Of a DNA stretch of 64,000 nucleotides, positions 12,598 to 24,241 are shown piece after piece. Position numbers and translations under genes: made by a program. This DNA is from Zelopaecilomyces penicillatus (lineage: Eukaryota; Ascomycota; Sordariomycetes; Hypocreales; Pseudodiploosporaceae): NCBI GenBank assembly GCA_005765155.1, contig VCCP01000005.1:4154001-4218000 (forward strand), given 5' to 3'. Under the pieces are notes generated by a model. The model saw only the letters and a list, made by a program, of their open reading frames with translations. It was not told the origin of the DNA and searched no databases. Position 1 is the first letter of the stretch, and each line of letters starts with the position of its first letter.

Positions 12598-13323
12598 GCC
12601 TCTTGTGATCATTCACAGGGTGTCCTTACATATTGGGCTACTGTCCAATCTTCTTTTGCTTGCTAATCCGTCAACGGACGGTATTTGAGATTTAAAGTGG
12701 CTCAGAATGGTGTTCCTTTTTTGTCATGATTTCATCGCATCAACCATTAGATAAGACAGCCTTCTAACTGGCAGCGATTCGCATTCTTCGGGCCTGGAGT
12801 GATCGTAACGCCAACACTTTATAGAGAATAAAAGGCAATTTGTTTGTCGAATGAATGGTATGGGGGAAAGAACTGTTGTGCACATACACAACCAAGGTTG
12901 TGTGTATTTCTCTGGGACTCCACCACAAACACAGAGCGGAAGACAGCACACTACAAGTTGACTCAAGAGTAGTACGCAGATAACAAACCTGGAACGAACA
13001 TAACACAATGTCTTTGACTATAGTAGATATCCTTTTGTTTCTAGTTATTCAGCTGCATATAAACCACGGGTCATGCATGATCTATAAAGCTCTGATTCTA
13101 TGGTTTGCCTGCCATTTGCAGATCATTGCAGTATTGCCATCTGGCAGTCAGTAGACACATACAGCAAAGCTCCCGTTCCCTTATCTTATCGCCTAACACC
13201 ATCACTTACTTACTACCACTGTAACTTCTCCAGCTCTTCCTTCCAAAGACATCAGTAGCCCACCTTAGCCAATACCTAAAGCACTCTTGGGCCAATTGAA
13301 CCGAAACTGTTCAAACACACACA
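12598..13323. other. Spacer between tRNA-Val and recycling factor gene
   Basis: No gene seen. The last 150 bases are CT/CA-rich and probably form the promoter and leader of the recycling factor gene. Confidence 0.6.
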
Positions 13324-14333
13324 ATGGCTCATCTTCACAGCGGGGGTCTCTTAAAGCAAGGGCTTCGTCTTCTGGCGTCTGCAGAAGGGTAAGTAAGGAA
13401 TGCAACGACCCTTTCGAGCTCATTGGCGGAATCATGGGCGGGCTTGGATGCAATCCCAAACAGAGCTTCAACTAGATTGCGTCTTCTGCTAATTACATCA
13501 TTGGGCCAATTGACAGACGAGCCCTTCAGCGCCCAGCTCTACGATGCTCATCAATCGCAGCCTCTTGCTGCAATGGAGCTCTGCGCCCGTTTAGTCAGTC
13601 TCCAATGCTCAGCAAGAAACGCAAGATTGCCCCCGCGAGCAACAGCCCTTCACGCCACGACAGCACAAGCAATGCCTCTTCACCAGCATCATCCTCACAG
13701 TCCACTTCTTCCTCATCCTCTCAAGGCGCAGCTCAACTCGACCCTGAGAACCCGCTCGACCTCTCCTCCTTGACAGCTGCGTACGCTCCCGTTGATGTCC
13801 ACTTCAAGGCCCAGATTCAGGCCGTTGTCCACGGCGGGCGCTTCAATCCCGAGAGCCTCGGCGCTCTACCCGTCCCTGTTAAGCCGACCGAAGATGGTGC
13901 TCCTCCGTCATTCCCGCTCCGCGAGCTCGCCCAGGTCGTGCCCCGCTCCGGTCGCACCATTTCGCTGCTTGTCAACGACCGGGCTTACATCAAGCCCATC
14001 ATGTCCGCCATCCAGGCCAGCAAGGAGTTCAATCAGCAGCCCCAGCGCTCCGAAGACAACGAGCTCGAGCTGCTCCTCAAGGTCGAGATAGAACGTCGTG
14101 ACGAGCTCGTGCGCCGAATCAAGGAGGCCTGTCAGGCGTGGCGTGACCGCATTCGCCAGGCGAGGACAAAACATGAAAAGGTGCTTAAGGACTGGAAGAA
14201 GTCGGGGGCCGTGCTGCCGGACGTGATCAAAAAAGCAGATAAGGAGGTGCAGAAGCTACAAGACAAGAAGATGAAAGAGATTGACCAAGATGAAGCACAG
14301 ACGATCAAGCAACTTGAACGCAACTCTTCATAA
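13324..14333 (+). CDS. rrf1: Mitochondrial ribosome recycling factor
   Basis: Two exons: 13324-13388 and 13517-14333. The intron is 128 bp with donor GTAAGT and acceptor CAG, joining GG to A in one Gly codon, for 293 residues. Exon 1 (MAHLHSGGLLKQGLRLLASA) and the start of exon 2 (RALQRPALRCSSIAAS) make an Arg/Ser-rich, acid-free leader typical of a matrix-targeting peptide. A Ser-rich linker follows (about 60-95). The ribosome recycling factor domain fills the C-terminal half, with the conserved RRDELVRRIKEACQAWRDRI region and a long Lys-rich helix to the end. With elongation factor G, the family splits post-termination ribosomes. A later ATG at 13605 opens the long exon-2 frame but would lose the leader, so I prefer 13324. 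The gene is convergent with the RGG protein gene, about 200 bp apart. Confidence 0.9.
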
Positions 14334-14531
14334 ATATGGGATGTTGTGTTATTTATTGTATGACTACTAGCCGAACAGGTCCTGTTTGGAAAGATATGTA
14401 GAACATGACGAGCATATGTACTAGGAAATATTACACACCATAACTGCAATAAGATCTTGTTGTACGCAAGTGACGAAACCATCATGATAATCTTGACATC
14501 TATGTTACACATACAATTCAATTACACGCAA

Positions 14532-15752
14532 TTAAGCCTTGGGTTGTGGCTTGGCCTTCTTTGCGTCTTTGGCCACGGCACCAGGGCCGATAAGGGAAGT
14601 CAACTTCTTCTCAAAATCCTCCACATCCTTTTGTCTATACGTCTCGGCCCGTAGATGCCATGACCGGGACACCCCAACTGGGTCCGAAGCAAATTTCAGC
14701 GCCTCATGCTTGCCGAAAACGGCATCATCCAAAATCACATTTCGAATCGACTCCTCTGCGTCGCTGATGATGCGCTCCTCGGGTACAGTCTCGGCAGTCG
14801 CAGCAGCATCACCCCCCGCCTCGCTCTGACTGAGATTCTTCTTCCTCTCCTGGAGATACTGTTCAGCGGCCTCTTTCGCCTTGACATCGGCAAAGAATCG
14901 CAATCCGTCCTTTTCCAAGTCCTCGGCATCGTTGCGAGCTTGCAGGTTTTGGGGTGTGCCCACAGGATCTGCGCCACCAAGGATGCTCAGGTTTTTCATG
15001 ATAGTAGCTATTTTTCCTTCTTTCGATGTTGGGGTGGCAGGCATAAACGCAGCCAAGGAGTCGAGAGTCAGTGAGGGATTGTAAGTCGTCCGTGTGCCGA
15101 ATCGCATTGCATCGTCAAACTCTTGCTCAGCCGGATCCATCCTCTCGAACGGATCTTGTCTTTTGCCCCTCGGGCCAAGGGGGCCTTTGTCGCCATCCTC
15201 CTTGCCTTTTGCCTTGCCAACTCCGCCGCCCCGTCCACCTCGTCCCCCGCGTCCGCCACGGCCTCCTCGCCCACCTCGGGCTCCCGTAGGACCCCCTCTG
15301 CCAGTGCCCCGGAATGACCCACGGCTCGCTCCAGCAAACCGGTTGCCACTGGCGGGTGAAGCTGAGCGGTTGCCAGTTGTGGATGGCTGGGAAAAGCCAC
15401 CCCTTCCTCGAAAGCCTCCTCGTCCGCGGGAGAGACCGCCCCTGGGAAGGCTGCGCACATCAATCACCCTTGGCTGACCGGCAGAGTCTGTTGATGATTG
15501 GCTTCGCTGGCCTGCATTGGGAGCAATTCGATTTTTTACCAAGGAATTAATTTCATTTGCCGCTGCCCGTGATCGTTCGCGGACAGATGGTCGTCCAGCA
15601 TTGGGATTTGGGTTGGTGTTGCTACCATCATTCTCGACATAGTAGGATTGAGTTGTGGAAAACTGTTGAAAATAACCTCTCATGGAATTGCTAGCCTGCT
15701 CCAGCTCTGGCCGTGCTCGGGAGCACACCGAGCGAAATGCTTGGCGATTCAT
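14532..15752 (-). CDS. RGG-rich predicted mitochondrial protein, function unknown
   Basis: Single-exon frame of 406 residues from ATG 15752; the frame stays open upstream without another ATG. The N-terminus (MNRQAFRSVCSRARPELEQA, then MRGYFQQFSTTQSYYVEND) is basic, and FSTTQS followed by YY resembles a mitochondrial cleavage region. Residues about 100-190 hold a dense arginine/glycine tract with SRGRGGFRGRGGF and repeated GGR units, typical of RNA-binding RGG boxes. The C-terminal 200 residues are charged and mostly helical (SWHLRAETYRQKDVEDFEKK near the end), with a Lys/Pro tail. I do not recognise the family. A mitochondrial ribosome-associated or RNA-binding role is inference, encouraged only by the leader, the RGG tract and the adjacent mitochondrial recycling factor gene. 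Codon use is ordinary. Confidence 0.78.
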   Translation of the reverse strand: MNRQAFRSVCSRARPELEQASNSMRGYFQQFSTTQSYYVENDGSNTNPNPNAGRPSVRERSRAAANEINSLVKNRIAPNAGQRSQSSTDSAGQPRVIDVRSLPRGGLSRGRGGFRGRGGFSQPSTTGNRSASPASGNRFAGASRGSFRGTGRGGPTGARGGRGGRGGRGGRGGRGGGVGKAKGKEDGDKGPLGPRGKRQDPFERMDPAEQEFDDAMRFGTRTTYNPSLTLDSLAAFMPATPTSKEGKIATIMKNLSILGGADPVGTPQNLQARNDAEDLEKDGLRFFADVKAKEAAEQYLQERKKNLSQSEAGGDAAATAETVPEERIISDAEESIRNVILDDAVFGKHEALKFASDPVGVSRSWHLRAETYRQKDVEDFEKKLTSLIGPGAVAKDAKKAKPQPKA

Positions 15753-16724
15753 GTTTGCGAATTTGCTTGGGTAGGTGGTGGTCAGGCAACTCGTCGAGGC
15801 GAAGCTTGACGCGAACAACCCAAATTTCTCTGATAGTGTTCTTAGTGATGACTAAGCGGTTATATCCAGCATCTGGGGCTTTCTCCTCCCCAACTTTATG
15901 ATCACTACAAATTACAACGGCAAGTATCAACATAATACACACAGAAACTGATAAGTTCTGTGGACACATGGGATTCTGTAATACTTCACACAATCACATT
16001 AGTCTGTCTCTATGAGTGCACATACATATGCATAGATTAAGCGTCCTTACTCCAAACACTCTTGAGCAATAGTATCGGGCATCAGCTAAGCATAGCTGCC
16101 GAATCCCTTCCTACCTCTGCTCGAAAAAGAAAAAAAAGTATTGCGACGGGTCCTGGCGTAATGTACAAAATTTCCAGTGATACTCTGTCAGTTCCCCATC
16201 AAGACGGATATCTGGAATCCTCATCATGATAAAAAAGACACCTAGTTGCCCAGTATGAAATGTACTCCTGCTATGCCACTCCATGTCATCAACACCGACC
16301 CAACTTGCCTCACATCTCAACCAAAGCAATAGATGAGCGACATTGAAGAGGGTCTAATACATGTGGAATTATTCTGCGCCGAGTAGGCCGTTTCAGACTC
16401 TAGCTCGGACAGTTATGCCACCCACTTGCACGGAGCTCAAATCTTTGTGAACTGCCCCGACACGGTTATTACCCCGTGGACACGACGGCCAGTTTTGCCC
16501 GTGCTGCAGTTGTTCGCCTGTCATCAACTCAACCTCTTCGCCGACGTATAACAACTCAAATCATCAAAACTAGACGACGCGGTATCGTCATATATCCCGA
16601 GATCTACACATTCGCCACAACAACCTCTTCAACCTCAAACTCTCTTCATCAACTGCTGGCATTGAACGGCACGGAGGTCTATTAAAGGCTCCGCCGATAA
16701 TTCAGTTGATAATCTACCCAAGTA
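15753..16724. other. Spacer between RGG gene and PPZ phosphatase gene
   Basis: Promoter side of the RGG gene and 3' side of the phosphatase gene. A 69-codon plus-strand open stretch (16476-16685) has only a GTG start and is not called. Confidence 0.6.
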
Positions 16725-18409
16725 TTAAACGCTTTGGGGTTGAACGCTTGCGGGCTGTAAAGACATCAGTACCATGTATCAGGGTTGTGTCAAGCAAGCC
16801 AACTTACAGGACTGTTCAGCATATGCTGTCGCTTGTTGCGGCCCTTTTTGATGTGACTCTTGAGAGCACTGGAATCTAAAGGCTTGAGAAGCTCAAAACT
16901 GCAAAGCAATTCGGAAGACACCGACATGACGGCACCCCAGTTATCAAATTCACCGCAGTACTATGCCAGGTTAGAATACTTGTGGTCAGTAAAAAGGAAA
17001 AGGAGCAAGCTCACATTCGGCGCACTAAATACAGTGACCAGCACACGGTCATTGAAAAACTCATACCCATCTTCGACAACCATATGCGCTCGACAGATAA
17101 GGTCAAAATCATGTGCGGCAAGAAAGTCCGTAATGACCCGCTTGCCAAAACAGTAGCTAACGCCTCGTTCGTTCGCCTCCCAGTCTTGTTCCATGTCTGC
17201 AGGGTCAGACCAGAGCAAATCGTTCAACAGACCGTAATCGGGCACATCGGTTGGTCGCGCGATGTTTCGGATGTCGTCCATATGGCTTAAGGCAGGCGAC
17301 AGACCTCCGTGAACACAGAAGATTTTGCCAGCTACAATAGCAGCGATGGGTAGAGTATTGAAGCAGTCGACGAATGTCTTCCAGATCTTGACGTTGCACC
17401 TTCGCTTGCATTCGTCATAGAACCCATATACTCTGGTCACATTTGCGCACTCATGATTTCCTCGTAGGAGGAAGAAGTTTTCAGGGAACTTGAGCTTGTA
17501 GCAGAGTAAAAGCAATATAGTCTCAAGTGACTGCTTCCCGCGGTCGACATAATCTCCAAGGAAAAGGTAGTTGGCTGTAGGCGGGAACCCGCACATCTCA
17601 AACATGCGAATCAAATCGGTGTACTGTCCATGAACATCTCCAACAATCTTGACCGGCGCATCAAGCTCCAACAAAGCAGGTTGGGAAAGAAAGACCTCTC
17701 GTGCGCGCTGGCAGATTGCCACGATCTCGGCATTCTTCAGACAAACACTTTTGGTGACCTTGCCAGCGTAACCAGCGTCAAGAAGGCGCTTAATGTAGTC
17801 ATCCAAATCCATATCCTTCATTTCGGCCATGGCAACATTGGGAGTAGAGTCGTTCTTGCTCGACTCCATGGAAGGTGTTTTCTGAACGGGGTTGATAGTA
17901 TTCTCCCGCTTCACAAGAATGGACTGACTGGGTGGCAGCATATGCGTGTTCAAGCTGGTGTTTGCAGAAGGAGGTTGGTCGGAAACGTGGTCCACTTCAC
18001 CAGACGCTTGAGCTGCGCTTACATCGTGATTTCCACCGTTCCTGACAGAATTGGAAACAACGGGTGACGGAGGGGGCTCTTCATCGCTCAACATGGAGTC
18101 GACTGCGGATAGGTCGGTCGAGTTGTGTCTGAGCGAGGGCAAATCACTCCGACTGGCGCGCGAAACGCTGGTGCGCCCACTCTTACTGGACTGCACTGAA
18201 GCGCCATCAGTTGGCCGGTCGACAGTGGAATCGCCATTTGCCAGCACCGAGTTCCTTGGACTTTCAGACTTTAGATTTCCCGGGATCTTGGATCGCAAGG
18301 AGCGAAAAGATTTCGATGAGTCTTTGGTGTCGGACCGGGAGAAGGACGGATACGACTGGAGTCCATCGCCCCCCTTCGAGCTACCATCCTTGGAGGACTG
18401 GTTGCCCAT
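16725..18409 (-). CDS. ppz1: PPZ-type serine/threonine protein phosphatase
   Basis: Three exons: 18409-17015, 16960-16808 and 16754-16725. Introns are 54 bp (GTGAGC...TAG) and 53 bp (GTAAGT...CAG). The product is 525 residues. The N-terminal 200 residues are Ser-rich and begin MGNQSSK, so Gly2 is a likely N-myristoylation site as in Ppz1. A PP1-type metallophosphatase domain follows, with VKIVGDVHGQYTDLIRMFE, YLFLGDYVDRGKQSLE, FFLLRGNHECANVTRVYGFY and FCVHGGLSPALSHMDDI, i.e. all metal-binding and catalytic motifs. The intron after FSAPN restores YCGEFDNWGAVM. The tail ends in a short Pro-containing peptide. Fungal PPZ enzymes control K+/Na+ homeostasis, salt tolerance and cell-wall integrity and are inhibited by Hal3-type proteins. 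The long Ser-rich arm and Gly2 separate it from plain PP1. Confidence 0.93.
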
Positions 18410-20311
18410 GGTGTCGGTTATTCAAGTCGGGAAAACGCGACGGCCGTCTCGATATGCCGCGCAGTGGCGTAGTTATAGGTATAGGCCCTCGTCTCGGTTA
18501 CCGACCCTGGTTTGGGGTAGGAAGGTAGGTAGGTGGAAGTGCCAAGCGGCAGTAAATCTAAATTGGAGACAGTTATGGTTGAGAAGCAGGCAGTCAAGCC
18601 CGGTCCTATGGAGGGTGGAATAACCGGCCAAGGACGGAAAAGAAAGAGGACTGCTGAAACCCCGGTGCGGCCGTTTTGATTGCTTTAGGCGAGCGCCTGA
18701 GATAGTGGGCCAGATTGTGGGAACTCGTCGTGTTCAGGGTTGATGATGTCGTCGGCGCTTTTGGCTCCGGATCGGTACCGGGCGCTGGGGAAGCAGTGCT
18801 TTAGCAGCGATGACGGCGAGGCTTAGAGTCGGGAGTTAGAGGTAAAATCGAGAGGGTTCGGCCTCGGCTGTGCCAGATCTCTGCAGGTCCAACACTGTGG
18901 GAAAATCAGCCCCATCTAGCTCGCATGACTAGAAGGCGGGGAAGGGAGTAACGGAAGGGAGGCGAAGGAGGGAGGCGAGTAAGCAAAGAGCAGAGAGCAG
19001 AAAGCTGATAGTGGATAGTAGATAGGCAAAGTAGGTAGATAGACGGGTAAGGAGGGGTTGTGGCGACAGAGTAATGGAGCGGCAAAAGAAATGGGAGATG
19101 GGAGGTATGGAAGCTGGGGAATTGCAGGTCTGCATGAACAGCCTAGACAGAAGGCTGTGGTAAGACCGGATGGGCAAAAGTACCTGCAGATCCGAATTCT
19201 GACTGAAGAACAACCGCCAAGACATGTGAGAGGGGCGGGAGGGGAGCAGGTCTCAACAATGACGGAAGCATGTCTCGTAGATGCTGTCGCTCGCTGAGAC
19301 GAGGAGGGGAAAAGGAGAATATACGTACGGGAAGTAGGAGTGTGGCAAAGCAAAGCAGCTCCAAACGAGCCAGAGCTACTATCTTGTCAAGCTTACGACA
19401 GCGCAACGTAACGAGAGCAGGTTTCTAAGCGGAGATGGCGAGTTCAGCGAGAGCGATGGCTTGGCTGTAGAGAACGCGGACTATTGGTGTGGAAACACGA
19501 GAAGAAGAAAGAAGAAGAAAAAATGGAATGATGGACAAGCTGGAGTGTTCTTGGAGGTGGTAAGGGCAGAAAGGAGGGGGGGTTCGGCCCAGAGACTCCG
19601 CGAGTCGCAATGGATTGATCAAGAGGATGGCGAGAGTTGCAAGACGCTTGGAACAGGGCTGACGATGAGTGATGGGAGTAAAAAGCAGAGGCCTAGGAAC
19701 AGCGCCTACGAGTTTTAAGGTTTCGCGCTGAAGCAAACGCCACCTGATGAAGCCGGATTTACAGCAACAGGGTAGGCTGGAATCTTGGGGTTGTTGGTCT
19801 GGCCGGGCGGGAACCGTTCGAGACGGACTGCGATTCGGGATTCGGGGGACAACTAACAGTTGGGCGGAGGTAGACGCGCGGGCCAGCTCGTCGTGGTGGA
19901 CGGAGAGTGGTGGGCGATTGCGGACGATAACGATGCTGATGACGATGGCGATGTGGGCGAGCAGAGGAAGTCGTGGAAGGTTGTGGGAGGTCGAGGGGAA
20001 GAAAGGGAGAGAGGGTCTAGACAGAGGAAGGAAGTCGGGGGACAACACAGGCGGGCCAGGCGGGCGCAAGTGGGAGAAGCTGGAAGAAAAGCAAAAGCAT
20101 TCGACCCAGTCTCTCCGAGCTGGATGCAGATCGTGGTTGGCATCGATTCAACTTAGTATCTATCAGACCATCAAACTAACCGCCACTAATAGCTGATAAT
20201 ACTGGACGCACCGGCGCCAGGATGGAGGACGTGTGAGGACGTGCTCGACGAAGAGCGTGCAGGTGCAGGGTTAACAAGGCCAAGCCTGAGCCAGTGCAGC
20301 CTTAGCCATGC

Positions 20312-20468
20312 GGCGAAGAACTGACCTGGCCATGCGATCAGCCCCCAACGGCCTGCCATTGGGCACCTGGACAGCGCTGGACAGCGCTGGATATTGCTGG
20401 ATATTGCTGGATGCGACCTAGCGACGGACGGCGAAGAACAACTGACCTGGCCTTACCCTGGCCTTACC
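20312..20468. repeat. Cluster of short direct repeats
   Basis: A GCGAAGAA...CTGACCTGGCC motif occurs at 20312-20331 and again at 20430-20452 with a 3-nt insertion. Between them lie four 10-bp units, CTGGACAGCG twice and CTGGATATTG twice (20367-20406), closing with CTGG. After the second copy CTGGCCTTACC is repeated at 20447-20457 and 20458-20468. GGCCTGTTGAGTCGCTG at 20624 has diverged copies at 20701 and 20728. The pattern suggests slippage or segmental duplication, not a known element. Confidence 0.75.
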
Positions 20469-21077
20469 CCAAGGAGCGCGCTGGAAGGGCTGCTGCTGGC
20501 CTGTTGCTAGGCTCTAGCCCACCCGCGGGGCCGCCTAATCCTGGTCCAGCCGCTTTTGTTTTGTTCGACAGACCGAGTCAGCCCCAGGCCTTTTTTTTCG
20601 GGGGCCGGACTGGGCATGCAGTAGGCCTGTTGAGTCGCTGGAGCAGACGCCTATACGCAACATTACACCCTCTGTAACTATTTCATTTTAGTGAGTGTAC
20701 GGCCTGTTGAGAACTGCCTGAGCTGTCTCCTGTTGAGTCGCTAGTCGAGGGTCCGTCCCCTGCAGGTCTAGGCAGACCGAGACAGTGGCACGTGTTTGAG
20801 GCTGGAATTGCACTTGACATGAAACCCGTTACAGAATCTCGAGAACACACAACCAAAACACCACCATACGAACACATCTCACGACGACAGTTCAGATCCC
20901 TTTGCAGACATGGCCGTGGCGGCAGCACAATTCAAATATCCTTACAGACTTTGGACAGCTGCCATTTCGGTTCGCCGTCTGAGGGCCATACGAGGAAGTT
21001 TGTGTGTGCTGCACACGAGCCACAAGCCGACCTGGGGCTTTTCCTGTGCCATGTCGGTGCTAAGGCACCATCAACCC

Positions 21078-21688
21078 CTACCCAGATTCTCTCAGGTAAT
21101 TAGGCACAGATAGACAAGCACGGCAACATTTTACCAAGTTCCATTGGAGCAACTTCCGCTGGGACGCCGTTTGCAGGGGTTTATGTGATGATGCTCTTGG
21201 CATTGTCCTGCGATGACCATTCATCAAGATGCTGGTCCTCAAGTTCCAAGGAAAGTCATGGCGGGACGCGACAACCTCGTTGAGCTCAGAGTCGGAGTCG
21301 TAGAGATCGGGATTATCTCCGAGAGCATATCCGTCAACCCATTTGGCGATTCGTGTGTCATCAAAACCAGCAACGCTCAGACGCTGAAGGAGCAACGTAC
21401 ATACAAATAAATTATGAGTAGCACCTGCTACAACTTACGTACGACATGGTATCCGCAATTCCGGCATCGTCCGTGCCAAGGCCTGTATTCCGCTCACAGC
21501 TGAGTTGGTGGCGAATCGGACGGTGCGGTGTATCCATCCGTAAAAACTCTCGCCCTGTTCGTAAGTTTGTTGCCCTGGCAGGTTTGAAGAAAAAAACACA
21601 AGCGGGTATTGTGAGTGATATCTGTCCTTGTGTTGAAGAAGAAACTACAGAGTACTCGTACAGGAAAAGGCATCAGCCGGCAACTCAC
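21078..21688 (-). pseudogene. Possible gene fragment or degraded gene, unrecognised
   Basis: The minus strand has protein-like stretches here that do not make one clean gene. A spliced model reads ATG 21537 to 21439 (33 codons, GTAAGT donor), then 21383-21078 (acceptor CTTCAG, 55-bp intron), giving 134 residues with RLSVAGFDDTRIAKWVDGYA and an acidic DLYDSDSELNE. However, an upstream open frame in another register (21688-21494, ending DGYTAPSDSPPTQL) also looks coding and runs into this one only through a frame change. Either the intron structure is missed or a frameshift has broken an older gene. No family is recognised. Confidence 0.3.
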
Positions 21689-24241
21689 TGTTGGGGTCCG
21701 CGCCGAGGCGGCGAATGGAAAACAAAGTACGCACCGAGAACGGCCGATAAAAAAACGCCACTATGGGAAATGCTATAATTGCCAAGGCTCGAAATCATAA
21801 GCTGCTTACCGCCCTTCCTATTATGCTTATCTTTGTCCAGCGGAGAATGATGCCAACAGATTTCCGAGCTGAATGGCAGCAGTCACAGAGGGCTAGGGAC
21901 CGTGAGCATTGTGAACTGATTCAGCATGCAAATAAGTTTGTCACGATTGTGCGGCTGTCGCAGGACTCCGTTGTTTCATCGGGAGGTCCGATGAAACGGT
22001 GCACCAGCTCGCATCAGGTGAACCTCTTCAGGCCCAGGCCACCGGATTTACAGTATGAGCAAAGGAATATTTGAGACTCCCCACAAGTGGCGTCCCGGCC
22101 GCAGAGATTTGTCCTGCGTAATCGAAATGCCAAGACAAGCATTGCATGTAATACATGCCTTACGTACTCAACTGACTGTTTACCTGCCTTATTTGAAGTT
22201 AGTTAGGTGGGTGGCCGTTGAAGGCATTCTGTGGCACGTGACGCATGTGCTATTCCTTGTAACAGTGCCTTCCATGTTGGGACAAATATAAAGCAAACAA
22301 ACAAAAGTAATTACTTTGGGGCGTAGGGGCTCATAATTCTTTTCAATGCTCATTTTACCGATTTCAGCTTCTTGCCTCTTTTGTTATTTGCATCTCGGCA
22401 ACAGTTTTAACATACCAAGGCATGATAAGCTTACAAAAAGCCTCTGGACTGTGGCTGCAAATGGTCGGGGTTTTAGTGTGCTGACTCAGCACCATGAGCT
22501 GGGAGAGCTGGGAACTCAAACACCGAGCTGTACTAGCCAAAACAGGTTGTAGCAAGAAACCAGAACTGCATTTGGCTCTTTTGAGAGAGTTTTCGTTTCT
22601 GAAATAGAATACAGAAAGAAGACGGCATGCACTAATATCGGGAACATCCTTCTCCCCCAAGCTTAATGATGACTGTGATTTCAGTGGGCACTGCTGGTCG
22701 TGCAAGAGGAGACAGATGAGCTAAAATTAGAACGAGTCCGCCTAGCCGGAGCCCGAACCATTTATTACCAACCCCCCCTAAAAATGAGTGGCAAGGCTGT
22801 GCAAGAGTGATGACGACGACCTAAATTTATGGTGGTACAGTACTGTATGTAGGTGTACTGTCCTGTCGGTCTGGGTGGCTCAGTTATTACCAGTAGCGGC
22901 CGTTTTCACCAACTTTGACAAGCCTGCTAGCTTCTCCCTTAAGGCTGTGAAATCTAGCATTGCGATGCTGCGATTTAGTCCGGACATATTCCCCTATCTG
23001 GTGTTGCAGTTTGCGATCTGACAAAGCATTAAAATGTTCGTAGTCGACAAGGGTGGTTTTATTAGTTGTCATATCATTAGGTATTTTTTTTTATAGGTAT
23101 GAATGTAGATTTGTGTTTGCATGTGTGTGTGTGGGAAGTGTTTGCGATCAACAAACGCCGTCGTTGCGGATTGGAGAAAGCAGCACCATCCTGGTCAAGG
23201 TCGTCGTCAGCAGCTCCAGTTCTCTGCGTGCAAATCCCACTCCACGTGCGTGTTGTGCCTAATCATCGTATCCCGACAAATGCCTATATTGTTAAGGTTC
23301 GAGATGTGGCATCAAGAAGTAGGCTGAGGTAACTTCCTAGTGTAGAGTTGACAATCTTCTTTTGTTATTTTGCCTGGATTCCTACCAATATTGGTGTTGG
23401 TTATGTGTAAAATACGCTGTTGTTGGTTTGGGGCTTTGGGACAACCTCATTTCACAGACTGAAACAAGTGAGTAGTTCTTGGAGGCCGCCGTGCAACTCC
23501 TGGTTCCTTTGCCTTACCATGGACGAATTTGGGCATCCATCCACCCATCCATGTGTCTCCCCTGCCAATCCCCGAGGGAGGGGATTAGGGGATTCGTCCA
23601 TCGCAGGGCGAAGTACGTGGGACTAGAGTTGACCAAGAATGCCAATGCTCCAGCAGATCTGCGACCTTCGAATTCCCCTAGTACGACAGCACAGATTTGT
23701 GAGAACGTCGTTGATTAGTGCCTAGATAGGTAGGGGTCGGTTCCATTGTTGCTACTGTCTGAAGTTGTGCAGGATGAATCCCTGCCTGCGTAAGCCTGCG
23801 GCTTCGCAATCTGCCTCTGTGGTGGTTCTAATGCCTGTCCTCCGCCGCGCTGCAGCAGTGCCTACGGCCCACCACACCCTGCCACACATGTCTGACTGCG
23901 CCACTCCACACCAGACATTCCCACATGCAACATAATTAGCCTACCTATCAATAGTAGGCCAACCAGGCTGTCAGCTCTCGCCCAAGAGCTGATATAAACA
24001 CCCATCCCCAACGCCCTGAGCTGTTTCAGAAGCCATCGTCCTCCCATTCCATCCATTTCCCTCTACTTCTTTGGGGTTTACTCCCATTGGGCATACTCTA
24101 TCTCCATCCTTCATCTTCAGTGCTCTTGCCTCATCTTGCAGTACCAAGCTCTAGCACCTAAGGGAACAAGTACCAGGCATAGCTCATACCTTCACGAATC
24201 CGACTCCATCTACGAAACCTACCTACTCAAAGTTGTTCATC

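Larger units (their letters stand above)
18410..24241. other. 5.8-kb divergent intergenic region
   Basis: Lies between divergent ppz1 (-) and the SUR7-like gene (+). About 18.4-20.2 kb is purine-rich on the plus strand, fitting a long leader/promoter of the minus-strand phosphatase gene. Local repeats cluster at 20.3-20.75 kb, and a doubtful gene fragment sits at 21.1-21.7 kb (both listed separately). From about 22 to 24 kb no coding signal was found. The last 250 bases are CT-rich and look like the leader of the SUR7-like gene. Confidence 0.6.

Noticed and set aside
15094..15477. Pro/Arg-rich plus-strand frame
   Set aside because: Shadow of the RGG tract in the minus-strand gene; the repeat reads as Pro/Arg in the antisense frame.
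16476..16685. 69-codon plus-strand frame resembling a mitochondrial leader
   Set aside because: Its first codon is GTG, there is no ATG, and no downstream exon continues it.
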